Below are positions 38,457 to 44,648 of a DNA stretch of 44,648 nt, piece after piece (the stretch's first letter is position 1; each line of letters begins with the position of its first letter). Origin of the DNA: Limousia pullorum. GTDB taxonomy: Bacteria; Bacillota; Clostridia; Oscillospirales; Acutalibacteraceae. The translations under genes were made by a program, and so were the position numbers. The stretch covers positions 1 to 44,648 of the forward strand of contig DVNG01000058.1 in the NCBI GenBank assembly GCA_018714545.1. The letters are read 5' to 3'. A model generated the notes under the pieces. That model was given only the letters and a program-made list of their open reading frames with translations. It was not told where the DNA came from and searched no databases.

Positions 38457-39062
38457 TCAGGCAGTTTCCTTTAAAAGTTTAGCTTTATAACCCATATCTG
38501 CTGCAATGCTTTCAAGCCTTTGAGTTTCCTCGGGATTTTTCAAAAATACCTTTACGGTTTTTGTGGGATAGTCGGCTTTAGCCACCATTCCCTCGTTTTT
38601 ATTATAGGCACATTCCAGCCTTAAAGCACAGTTTTCGCACTTCATGCCCTCAACCTTTAAAATTCTCATGCAAAGGCTGTCTTTTCCGTCAGCTTTCAAG
38701 GTCTTTATTCCGAAAATAAAATAGAAAATATGGAACACCCAAACGCAGGCGAGAATTATTCTTCCCACAGGCACACGGCTCATCATAATAAAGCCAACAG
38801 ACATGGTGATTGTGACAATAGTCATAATTCTAATCTTTGTTTTCCAGGTCATGCCCTTACCTCTTACAAAGCTTTCAAGGTTGTTTTTATAAAGCTTTGT
38901 GGAGGTAAACCAGTTGTGAAGTCTGTCAGAGCTTTTGGCAAAGCACACCGCCGCCAAAAGCAAAAAGGGAAAAGCAGGAAGTAACGGCAAAACTGCGCCC
39001 ACTGCGCCAAGACCTACACCTATACATCCCAAAACAACATACAACGCCTTACGTATTTTCAT
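38457..39062 (-). CDS. YbaN/DUF454 membrane protein fused to heavy-metal-associated domain
   Basis: The 201-residue protein has the DUF454 start MKIRKALYVVLGCIGVGLGA with VGAVLPLLPAFPFLLLAAVC (YbaN family, three to four spans up to about residue 122). A C-terminal domain of about 70 residues follows with VEGMKCENCALRLECAYNKN, the GMxCxxC metal site of HMA/copper-chaperone domains, and TKTVKVFLKNPEETQRL. The fusion is uncommon among YbaN proteins as I know them. It would be a membrane-bound soft-metal binder, or a redox sensor. It overlaps the YgbA-like gene by 14 bases. Confidence 0.83.
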   Translation of the reverse strand: MKIRKALYVVLGCIGVGLGAVGAVLPLLPAFPFLLLAAVCFAKSSDRLHNWFTSTKLYKNNLESFVRGKGMTWKTKIRIMTIVTITMSVGFIMMSRVPVGRIILACVWVFHIFYFIFGIKTLKADGKDSLCMRILKVEGMKCENCALRLECAYNKNEGMVAKADYPTKTVKVFLKNPEETQRLESIAADMGYKAKLLKETA

Positions 39063-39399
39063 TTTGTGCCTCCAATCGTTTTTTCTCTTTTTTACTCTCT
39101 ATAACATGGCTTACCGCAATAACCGGATGATGAAAAATCATTCTCGGACCCGAAAAAGCCATAACCTCTTTTATTCTTTTTCTCATTTCAGCCTTGTAAC
39201 AATGGACCTTGCAGTTGGAGCAAAAGGTTTTTGTCTCCATAAATGGACACTTGTCGCTTCTCATAATGGCATAATCCAACAGCTCTTTACACTGAGGACA
39301 AAGACCCTTTTTAGTTTTATGCTTTTTTCTGCAATAAAGGGAAATCATAAGGGAAACTACTTCCTTTTCCCTCTGCCTTTTTTCCTCAAGGGATTTCAT
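39049..39399 (-). CDS. YgbA_NO ('nitrous oxide-stimulated promoter') family protein
   Basis: The 116-residue protein has conserved cysteines in YCRKKH, LCPQC, KCPF and FCSNCKVHCY, followed by MRKRIKEVMAFSGPRMIFHH and PVIAVSH. The order 'Y.....kt..g.C..C..ll.Y...R...CpF...K..C..C..HCY...mr..i..VM.y.GPrM...hP..a..H' is the YgbA_NO family, whose genes are linked to nitric/nitrous oxide response in other bacteria. It probably binds iron or zinc. Its ATG shares one base with the ABC gene's TGA (TGATG). The co-transcription with CydDC-like exporters suggests a nitrosative or metal stress role. Confidence 0.9.
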   Translation of the reverse strand: MKSLEEKRQREKEVVSLMISLYCRKKHKTKKGLCPQCKELLDYAIMRSDKCPFMETKTFCSNCKVHCYKAEMRKRIKEVMAFSGPRMIFHHPVIAVSHVIESKKEKKRLEAQNENT

Positions 39400-41057
39400 C
39401 AGCTCATCCTCCCGTGCTCAACGGAATACACCCTATCGGCAATTCTCATTGTTGAAACCCTGTGAGATACAAGCACAACTGTTTTTCCCCTGCTTTCATC
39501 CTTTAAGGATTTGAGAATAACCGCCTCGTTTAAGCTGTCCAAATTGCTTGTAGGCTCATCCAAAAGCATAAATGGCGCATTGTGGAGAAAAGCTCTGGCA
39601 AGTCCCAGTCTTTGTCTTTCTCCGCCGGACAGCGTGTCGCCAAGCTCTCCCACCGGAGTTTTATAGCCCTGAGGCAAGCTCATTATAAAGTCGTGAACTG
39701 AAGCTTTCCTGCAGGCGTTTTCAATTTCTTCCATGCCGGCGTCCGCCTTTGCAATTCTCAGATTGTTTTCAATGCTGTCGTGGAACAGGTGTGTTTCCTG
39801 AGAAACAAGACTTTCCATATTTCTGAGATTGTCGGTATTGACATTGTTGATATTTCTGTCAGAGATAGAAACCTCTCCCCTGTCCGTTTCCCAAAACCTC
39901 ATAAACAGTTTTAAAAGGGTTGACTTTCCGCTTCCGCTTCTTCCGGAAATTCCCACAACAGAGCCTTTTTTAATATCAACAGAAACATCGGAAAGTATTG
40001 TTTCGTCGCCGTAGGAAAAGAAAATATTTTCACCCTTAGCCCCGTGAAACTCCACTTCCTTATTTCCGGAAATTTCCTCAACAACAGGAGTTTCTTGTAA
40101 AATATCCAGAACCCTGTTTCCTGCCGCAAAAGTGTTCTGCAAAGTGCTTCCCAAATTAGCCAAAGCCACCACAGGGCCGAAAGAACTCATAATTGCAAGA
40201 ACAGGAATCAAAACTCCGTCAAATCCCAAAACTCCCTTTGAATTAAGATAAGCGGATAAAATAAGCATACCGATATCAAAAACAAGGATTGCAGTATTTG
40301 TTACAGTCATATTTATTCCTGTGATTTTTTTCATCTGTTTTTCGTCAGCGGAAAGCTCCTCGGTCTTTTTGTTCATTTCTTCAAGGCGTTTTTCACCGGC
40401 TGAAAACTGAATAATTTCTTTAAGACCTCTGAGGCTGTCAAGCACAAAACCGGAAAGCTCTCCGGAACCTGTTCTGAATTTTATTCCCGTGTCGCCGCTT
40501 AATTTTGAAGCGATAACAGGAATAATAAGACCCACAGTCACATAAGAAACAAAAGCCAAAACACCAAGCGTCCAGTGATAGCTTCCTATAAAGAAACACA
40601 TAAAAAGAGAAAATACAATTCCGATAACAGCAGGTGAAATTGTGTGGGCATAGAAAACCTCCAAAAGCTCAATATCGGAGGTTATGACCGAAATTAAATC
40701 ACCCTTATCTCTGCCCTCAAGCTTTGCAGGACAAAGTCTTCTCAGGCTCTTAAAAATCTTATCACGTATTAAAGCCAAAAGCTTAAAGGCTATAAAATGG
40801 TTGCATGCCTGTTCAGCATATCTCAAAACACCTCTCAAAAGGGCAAAAACTCCAAGACTTATAAAGGCAAACAAAGATGAAAAGGGAACAGAAAATCCCA
40901 AAACATCCAGCAATGCGTAACCGCCGAAAATCGTTATAAAGGAAGCGCAGAGATGTCCGATAATTCCCATAAGAATTGCCAGAATCATATATCCGGTCAA
41001 AGGTTTTACAAGACCGATAAGGCTTGCCATAACTTTTATATTGCTTCTCTTTCTCAC
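39399..41057 (-). CDS. CydC-like ABC exporter half, ATPase/permease
   Basis: The 552-residue protein has an N-terminal six-helix exporter domain (for example MILAILMGIIGHLCASFITI and LLDVLGFSVPFSSLFAFISL) and a C-terminal ATPase with Walker A (GISGRSGSGKSTLLK), signature (DTLSGGERQRLGLARAFL), Walker B (MLLDEPTSNLD) and switch His (VLVSHRVSTM). It is coupled by a four-base overlap (41054-41057) to the other half. Length and pairing fit CydDC, the thiol/heme-linked exporter of cytochrome bd assembly. No cytochrome bd genes are seen, so the substrate is open. Confidence 0.82.
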   Translation of the reverse strand: MRKRSNIKVMASLIGLVKPLTGYMILAILMGIIGHLCASFITIFGGYALLDVLGFSVPFSSLFAFISLGVFALLRGVLRYAEQACNHFIAFKLLALIRDKIFKSLRRLCPAKLEGRDKGDLISVITSDIELLEVFYAHTISPAVIGIVFSLFMCFFIGSYHWTLGVLAFVSYVTVGLIIPVIASKLSGDTGIKFRTGSGELSGFVLDSLRGLKEIIQFSAGEKRLEEMNKKTEELSADEKQMKKITGINMTVTNTAILVFDIGMLILSAYLNSKGVLGFDGVLIPVLAIMSSFGPVVALANLGSTLQNTFAAGNRVLDILQETPVVEEISGNKEVEFHGAKGENIFFSYGDETILSDVSVDIKKGSVVGISGRSGSGKSTLLKLFMRFWETDRGEVSISDRNINNVNTDNLRNMESLVSQETHLFHDSIENNLRIAKADAGMEEIENACRKASVHDFIMSLPQGYKTPVGELGDTLSGGERQRLGLARAFLHNAPFMLLDEPTSNLDSLNEAVILKSLKDESRGKTVVLVSHRVSTMRIADRVYSVEHGRMS

Positions 41058-42787
41058 GCTGCGTCACCTCCCAGATTTTCCAAATCACGCTGAGATTTCC
41101 ACAATTTTGCATAGTGTCCCTTTTTCTTTAAAAGCTCCTGATGATTTCCCATTTCAGAAACTTTGCCGTCCTCCAGCACATATATGTTGTCGGCGTTTTC
41201 AACATTTGCAAGTCTGTGGGAAATAAGTATAACAGTCTTTGTTTTTGCAAGACAGTAAATCTGCTCCATTATGTCGTTTTCACTTTCCACGTCGATATTG
41301 GAAGTTGCCTCGTCAAAAATATAAACAGGCGTATTGTGAAGCAAAGCACGTGCCAAAGCCAAACGCTGGCACTGACCGCCGGAAAGGTTTGAAGCCTTTT
41401 CCGCAAGCTTTGTATCAAGGCCATTTTCGCTTTTCAAAAAGCTTTCAAGATTTGTTTTTCTCAAAACCTCCCACATAGCCTTGTCGTCGCTTTCAGGATT
41501 TCCCATAAGCAGATTTTCTCTCACCGTACCTTTAAAAAGATAGCTGTTATGGCCTATGTATGTTATTGTGTTCATAAGAGATTTTTCCTCAATATTAGAA
41601 AGCTCTGTATCTCCGATTTTTACAGAACCGCTGTACCCCTTATTTCTTCCCATAAGCAAGGAAGCAATGGTAGACTTTCCGCAGCCGCTTTCACCAACAA
41701 TAGCGGTAAAGCTTCCCTTTTTAAAGCTCATGTCAATACCCTTTAAAATCTCTCTGTCCTTTTCATAGGAGAATGAAAGGTTTTTGCATACAATATCGCC
41801 GCTGTTTTCAAGCTTTACCTTTTCTGTATTATCTTCATCCAAATCAAGAAGCTTAAAAATCTTATCACAAGCCGCCATACCGTTCATAGCGATGTGGAAA
41901 AAGCTTCCCAGCAGTCGCATAGGTATAAAGAAATCAGCCGCCAAAAGAATAATAAGCAGACAGCCCCCTAAACCCACATGACCTGCGCTAAACTGAGTAA
42001 CCGCCACAATAACGCCAAGAGCCGCTCCTCCGTAGGCTATTAAATCCATTATGGTTATGGAGTTGAGCTGCATTGTGAGAACCTTCATAGTTATTTTTCT
42101 GAACTTTTCAGCCTCTTCATTCATTTCAAGCTGTTTTCTCTCGTCCGCCTGATATACCTTTAAAGTTGTAAGTCCCTGCAAATTTTCAAGGAAAGTATCA
42201 CCCAAAGCGGTGTACTGTCCCCAATACTTTGAAAGAAGCTTTTTAGCCCAAGTCTGAACCGCCGCAATGGCAACAGGAATAAGGGGTACGCACACAAGCA
42301 AAACAAGAGCCGACGGAAAGTTTACAAAAGATAAAACCACAAACAGTGTTATGGGAGCTATCATACTGTAAAAAAACTGCGGCAGATATGCTCCGAAATA
42401 GGTTTCCAGCTGTTCAACACCCTCAACGGCAACCTGAACCACCTCAGAAGTTTTCACATCATTGCTGTAAGCTGAGCCTAACCTAAGTAGCTTTGAATAT
42501 ATTTTTTCTCTTAAAGTCTTTTTCACCGCTTTAGAAGAGAGATATCCCATCTTTGAGGACAGATAAGTACAGACAAATCTGATACCTATTGCCAGTAATG
42601 CCCCAATTCCGGTAAAAATAATATCACCGCTCTGTGCTGTGCCCATGTAGATTTTACCCAAAAGCTGTGTAATAACAGCCATCATGGAAATATTTGCAAG
42701 AAGAGAACACCACTGAAAAATAACATTTCCTGCAATGTACTTTTTGCTTTCCTTAACGGTTGAAATAAGCCGTTTGTTTATCATCAT
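41054..42787 (-). CDS. CydD-like ABC exporter half, ATPase/permease
   Basis: The start is ATG 42787 (MMINKRLISTVKES), eight bases after GGAGG; the frame runs further upstream through the operator sites but has no SD there. The 577-residue protein has six spans (YIAGNVIFQWCSLLANISMM, DIIFTGIGALLAIGIRFVCT, FFYSMIAPITLFVVLSF) and an ATPase with Walker A (AIVGESGCGKSTIASLL), signature (SNLSGGQCQRLALARALL), Walker B (VYIFDEATSNID) and switch (ILISHRLANV). It pairs with the CydC-like half. A leader of about 125 bases carries a large hairpin and two operator-like repeats. Confidence 0.84.
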   Translation of the reverse strand: MMINKRLISTVKESKKYIAGNVIFQWCSLLANISMMAVITQLLGKIYMGTAQSGDIIFTGIGALLAIGIRFVCTYLSSKMGYLSSKAVKKTLREKIYSKLLRLGSAYSNDVKTSEVVQVAVEGVEQLETYFGAYLPQFFYSMIAPITLFVVLSFVNFPSALVLLVCVPLIPVAIAAVQTWAKKLLSKYWGQYTALGDTFLENLQGLTTLKVYQADERKQLEMNEEAEKFRKITMKVLTMQLNSITIMDLIAYGGAALGVIVAVTQFSAGHVGLGGCLLIILLAADFFIPMRLLGSFFHIAMNGMAACDKIFKLLDLDEDNTEKVKLENSGDIVCKNLSFSYEKDREILKGIDMSFKKGSFTAIVGESGCGKSTIASLLMGRNKGYSGSVKIGDTELSNIEEKSLMNTITYIGHNSYLFKGTVRENLLMGNPESDDKAMWEVLRKTNLESFLKSENGLDTKLAEKASNLSGGQCQRLALARALLHNTPVYIFDEATSNIDVESENDIMEQIYCLAKTKTVILISHRLANVENADNIYVLEDGKVSEMGNHQELLKKKGHYAKLWKSQRDLENLGGDAA

Positions 42788-42806
42788 TTTTAATACCTCC
42801 AATACC

Positions 42807-42865
42807 AATAAGTAATTAGTAACAACTAACTCAAGCCGAAAATAAAAAGTATTAGTCATAACTAA
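42807..42865 (-). promoter_or_regulatory. Operator-like repeats in leader of the CydDC-like operon
   Basis: Two copies of TTAGT-N4-ACTAA: 42816-42829 and 42852-42865, 36 bases apart. The first adjoins AATAAGTAAT (42807-42816), close to the AATAAGTAAC arm of the MarR gene's own operator. Such sites are expected for a MarR dimer. They lie in the transcribed leader, downstream of the promoter, a roadblock position. Confidence 0.5.
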
Positions 42866-42879
42866 CACATAACCCTATA

Positions 42880-42909
42880 TTAGCGGACACCAAAATTAGT
42901 GTCCGCTAA
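42880..42909 (-). promoter_or_regulatory. Strong hairpin in the operon's 5' leader
   Basis: Perfect 11-base arms TTAGCGGACAC / GTGTCCGCTAA around an 8-base loop, about 10 bases after the expected start site. The ends (TTAG...CTAA) resemble the flanking operator halves. No T run follows on either strand, so it looks like an operator or mRNA structure rather than a terminator. Confidence 0.6.
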
Positions 42910-42920
42910 CTCCATTCTGT

Positions 42921-42950
42921 ATAATAGCATTTTTAATGTACCTTTGTCAA
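42921..42950 (-). promoter_or_regulatory. Promoter of the CydDC-like operon
   Basis: TTGACA (42945-42950), 18-base spacer, TATTAT (42921-42926), leftward. AATAGTTAC (42949-42957) beside its -35 resembles the MarR half-site. It faces the MBL promoter at 42977, so both can be controlled from one short interval. Confidence 0.72.
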
Positions 42951-42976
42951 TAGTTACGAAATTTTTATTTCTCCTG

Positions 42977-43005
42977 TTGACAGTAAAAAAACATAAATCT
43001 ATAAT
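42977..43005 (+). promoter_or_regulatory. Consensus promoter of MBL-fold hydrolase
   Basis: TTGACA (42977-42982), 17-base spacer, TATAAT (43000-43005), both exact. ATAAGTAA (43007-43014), directly after, matches an arm of the MarR-type operator, so this strong promoter may be repressed by it. Confidence 0.85.
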
Positions 43006-43038
43006 CATAAGTAAGAAATATAAAATCGGGTGATAAAT

Positions 43039-43830
43039 ATGAAAATAACCGTTTTGACAGAAAATACCGCCAAAAACGATAGCTTTAAATGTGAGCACGG
43101 TCTAAGTCTTTATATTGAAACAAATGATAAAAAAATCCTTTTTGATGCAGGACAAAGCGATATTTTTTTGAAAAACAGCAAAACCCTCGGCATAGACCTT
43201 GGAACCGTTGACCTTTGTATTCTCTCCCACGGACACTACGACCACGGCGGCGGACTGAAATACTTTTTGGAAATAAACAATACCGCTCCAATCTATATAA
43301 ATGAACACGCCTTTGAACCTCATTACAACGGAAAAGGAAAGTATATAGGACTTGACCCTGTTTTAAAAGAAAGCAAAAGGCTGGTTATTACAAATGACGT
43401 CTGCAAAATCGACGGCAATATGACACTATACACCTGTAACGACAAAGCTTTAACCTACCCCATAGAGCCATACGGTTTGACCTGTATTAAAAATCAGGAA
43501 AACTCCCCCGAGGATTTCAGACATGAACAATATCTCCTTATAAATGAAAACGGCAGAAAAATACTCATAAGCGCCTGTTCCCATAAAGGAATAGTAAATA
43601 TCGCAGAGATTTTCAATCCCGATATTCTTGTAGGCGGTTTTCATTTCAAGGATATTGAACCTGATGAACAAGGCAAAGAAATACTAAAAGAAAAAGCCCG
43701 GCTTCTTCTGAAAGAGAAAACAACCTACTACACCTGCCACTGCACAGGAACATTGCAGTTTGACTATCTAAAAGAGATAATGGGAAACCGAGTAAACTAT
43801 ATTTCTGCTGGAACAGAAATCAACATATAA
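43039..43830 (+). CDS. MBL-fold metallohydrolase (COG1237-like)
   Basis: The start is ATG 43039 with GGGTG six bases upstream; a GTG at 43030 is in frame. The product has 263 residues. Metal ligands are in LSHGHYDHGGGLKYFL, the second His in ISACSHKGIVN, and GGFHFKDI plus TYYTCHCTG, the last being typical for the COG1237 group (relatives of RFA-P/'7,8-dihydropterin-6-methyl-4-(ribofuranosyl)aminobenzene-phosphate synthase'-like hydrolases). The reaction is not known from the sequence. It has a perfect promoter and lies divergent from the CydDC-like operon, close to the MarR gene. Confidence 0.88.
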   Translation: MKITVLTENTAKNDSFKCEHGLSLYIETNDKKILFDAGQSDIFLKNSKTLGIDLGTVDLCILSHGHYDHGGGLKYFLEINNTAPIYINEHAFEPHYNGKGKYIGLDPVLKESKRLVITNDVCKIDGNMTLYTCNDKALTYPIEPYGLTCIKNQENSPEDFRHEQYLLINENGRKILISACSHKGIVNIAEIFNPDILVGGFHFKDIEPDEQGKEILKEKARLLLKEKTTYYTCHCTGTLQFDYLKEIMGNRVNYISAGTEINI

Positions 43831-43837
43831 AAAACTA

Positions 43838-43891
43838 TTGACATTGAGAAAATCCCTGTTATAATAATAAATAGGTAACAGGTTACTTATT
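43838..43891 (+). promoter_or_regulatory. Promoter and operator of the MarR gene
   Basis: TTGACA (43838-43843), 16-base spacer, TATAAT (43860-43865). The inverted repeat AATAGGTAAC-AG-GTTACTTATT (43870-43891, one mismatch per arm) covers the start site, the usual place for MarR autorepression. A close copy precedes the next gene. Confidence 0.75.
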
Positions 43892-43909
43892 AAGTGAGGA
43901 GTTGAGTAC

Positions 43910-44353
43910 ATGGACGAAAAAATGCCGCTGGGTTTGATGTTCGCAATTATCGACAGAGCCTTCAAGAAAAAAGTCGATAAAAAAATTCAGGACATGGAAT
44001 TAACGCCGGTGCAATTCAGGGTTTTAGGAGAAATAAGCCATTTAGAATCCAAAGGTGTTGAAGAGATAAACCAGCGTGATTTGGAAAAGGTGGAGAAAAT
44101 CACCCACCCTGCTATGACCGGAATTATCCAAAGACTTGAAAGCAAAGGCTTTATAATCTGCACACCAAGTCCCAGAGATAAACGATACAAAAAAATTTCA
44201 TGTACTGACAAAACAACCGACATACACAAAATGATAGACATAATGGACGAACAGCTTTTGGCTGAATTATGCCAGGGACTGTCCCAGGAAGAAATTGATA
44301 CATATGTGAGGATTACAAAGCACATAATCAGTAATATCAATTTTGAACCATAG
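43910..44353 (+). CDS. MarR-family transcriptional regulator
   Basis: The 147-residue protein has the N-terminal dimer helix (MPLGLMFAIIDRAFKKKVDK), then the winged helix: LTPVQFRVLGEISHLESKGV, EINQRDLEKVEKITHPAMTG (recognition region), IIQRLESKGFIICTPSPRDK with the wing RDKRYKKISCTDK, and a C-terminal dimer helix (IDIMDEQLLAELCQGLSQEE). This is the standard MarR fold, with the 'v..iv.rLe.kGli.r..s..DkR' pattern. GAGGAG precedes ATG 43910. The operator at its promoter and at the neighbouring exporter indicates autorepression and local control of ABC genes. Effector unknown. A TAG stop is used. Confidence 0.95.
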   Translation: MDEKMPLGLMFAIIDRAFKKKVDKKIQDMELTPVQFRVLGEISHLESKGVEEINQRDLEKVEKITHPAMTGIIQRLESKGFIICTPSPRDKRYKKISCTDKTTDIHKMIDIMDEQLLAELCQGLSQEEIDTYVRITKHIISNINFEP

Positions 44354-44360
44354 GTCAATA

Positions 44361-44399
44361 AAAACCAATAGCTAAAACTAAATTTTGGTTATTGGTTTT
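44361..44399 (+). terminator. Terminator-like hairpin after the MarR gene
   Basis: Arms AAAACCAATAGCTAAAA / TTTTGGTTATTGGTTTT (two non-Watson-Crick positions) with T-rich tail TATTTTGG. It could end the MarR transcript or act as attenuator before the ABC gene. Confidence 0.65.
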
Positions 44400-44410
44400 A
44401 TTTTGGAAAA

Positions 44411-44432
44411 AATAGGTAACATATTACTAATT
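44411..44432 (+). promoter_or_regulatory. MarR-type operator before the right-hand ABC gene
   Basis: AATAGGTAAC-AT-ATTACTAATT, the same left arm as the MarR gene's own operator and a similar right arm, 17 bases before ATG 44449. It sits where a repressor would block the exporter gene. Confidence 0.6.
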
Positions 44433-44448
44433 GAAAGGAGACTAAAAT

Positions 44449-44648
44449 ATGGTAAAGAAACTATTAAAAGGCGTGCGTGAATACAAGCGTGCATCTATTT
44501 TTACAATGGTATTTGCCGGACTCGAAGTTGTTATGGAGATTGTGGTTCCCTTTCTCATGGCAAGCATTATCGACCAGGGAATTTACGGCGGCAATATGAA
44601 CACCCTTTTAAAGCTTGGATTATACATGGTTCTCTGTGTAATTATAGG
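44449..44648 (+). CDS. ABC exporter ATPase/permease, N-terminal fragment (window edge)
   Basis: The gene starts at ATG 44449 with GAAAGGAG upstream and is open to the end, 66 codons. The product begins MVKKLLKGVREYKRASIFTM, then VFAGLEVVMEIVVPFLMASI and IDQGIYGGNMNTLLKLGLYM: the first two spans of an ABC exporter (MdlB/LmrA type), where the 'p....iId.gi..gn........l...m' pattern is typical. The gene continues outside. MarR-controlled drug-exporter pairs (two half-transporters) are common in clostridia; the second gene would lie to the right. Confidence 0.8.
   Translation, partial: MVKKLLKGVREYKRASIFTMVFAGLEVVMEIVVPFLMASIIDQGIYGGNMNTLLKLGLYMVLCVII

Noticed and set aside
42788..42868. Longer start for the CydD-like gene at 42868
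   Set aside because: The extension runs through two operator repeats and lacks an SD; GGAGG is ideally placed for ATG 42787.
1..44648. CRISPR array or insertion sequence
   Set aside because: No regular spaced direct repeats, transposase frames or terminal inverted repeats were seen anywhere in the window.

Overview
The window looks like chromosomal DNA of a low-to-mid GC, spore-forming Clostridia member, probably an anaerobic gut or fibre-associated Oscillospiraceae/Ruminococcaceae-type bacterium. The pointers are spmA/spmB, a type I dockerin on a secreted glycosidase, a ClpE-like ATPase with an N-terminal zinc finger, an ECF transporter module, and TTG starts behind strong Shine-Dalgarno (SD) sequences. 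The genus is inferred from family content only; no 16S or other phylogenetic marker was compared.

Region 1 (1-10645, all minus strand) is a tightly packed PBSX-like phage structural cassette. Read right to left it holds small and large terminase, portal, prohead protease, decoration protein, major capsid, two connector-type proteins, a protein that looks like tail terminator fused to tail tube, a 43-residue linker gene, a tube-initiator/LysM protein, hub, spike, gp25-like protein, baseplate J, and a truncated baseplate wedge/tail protein running off the left edge. I see no tail sheath, separate tube gene, tail-assembly chaperone or tape measure, although the genes at the expected position are translationally coupled and intact. 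There is also no integrase, repressor or replication gene on the right side. This is the best candidate for an undescribed system: a packaging-equipped capsid with a baseplate and a minimal tail.

Region 2 (10646-15900) is host DNA: spmA-spmB (spore maturation, ended by a terminator that separates them from the phage genes), a rightward AbrB-like/zinc-ribbon regulator with a dCMP-deaminase-like enzyme, and a leftward secreted GH43-type glycosidase with two F5/8C domains, a FIVAR-like segment and a C-terminal dockerin. An in-frame TAG interrupts the glycosidase before the general-acid region and the dockerin.

Region 3 (15900-23700) has an FtsX-type ABC transporter next to an intramembrane-sensing two-component system, with a BceR-like operator upstream of the transporter. 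A CpsB-type phosphatase, leuB and a histidine phosphatase follow.

Region 4 (23700-37400) is housekeeping: tRNA-Gly, a ClpE-like ATPase, pgsA, cvpA, a membrane-anchored beta-propeller (DUF5711-like), truA, ecfT-ecfA2-ecfA1, an RlmI-like methyltransferase, glmM and ruvCAB.

Region 5 (37400-44648) is more accessory: a small basic protein of unknown function, a lipoprotein, and a four-gene coupled operon (two CydDC-like ABC half-transporters, a YgbA_NO cysteine-rich protein, and a YbaN/DUF454 protein fused to a heavy-metal-associated domain). Divergent from it is a metallo-beta-lactamase-fold hydrolase, then a MarR regulator and the start of another ABC exporter. Related TTAGT/GTTAC-type inverted repeats occur at the MarR gene, the right-hand exporter and the left-hand operon, suggesting that one MarR protein controls both directions.
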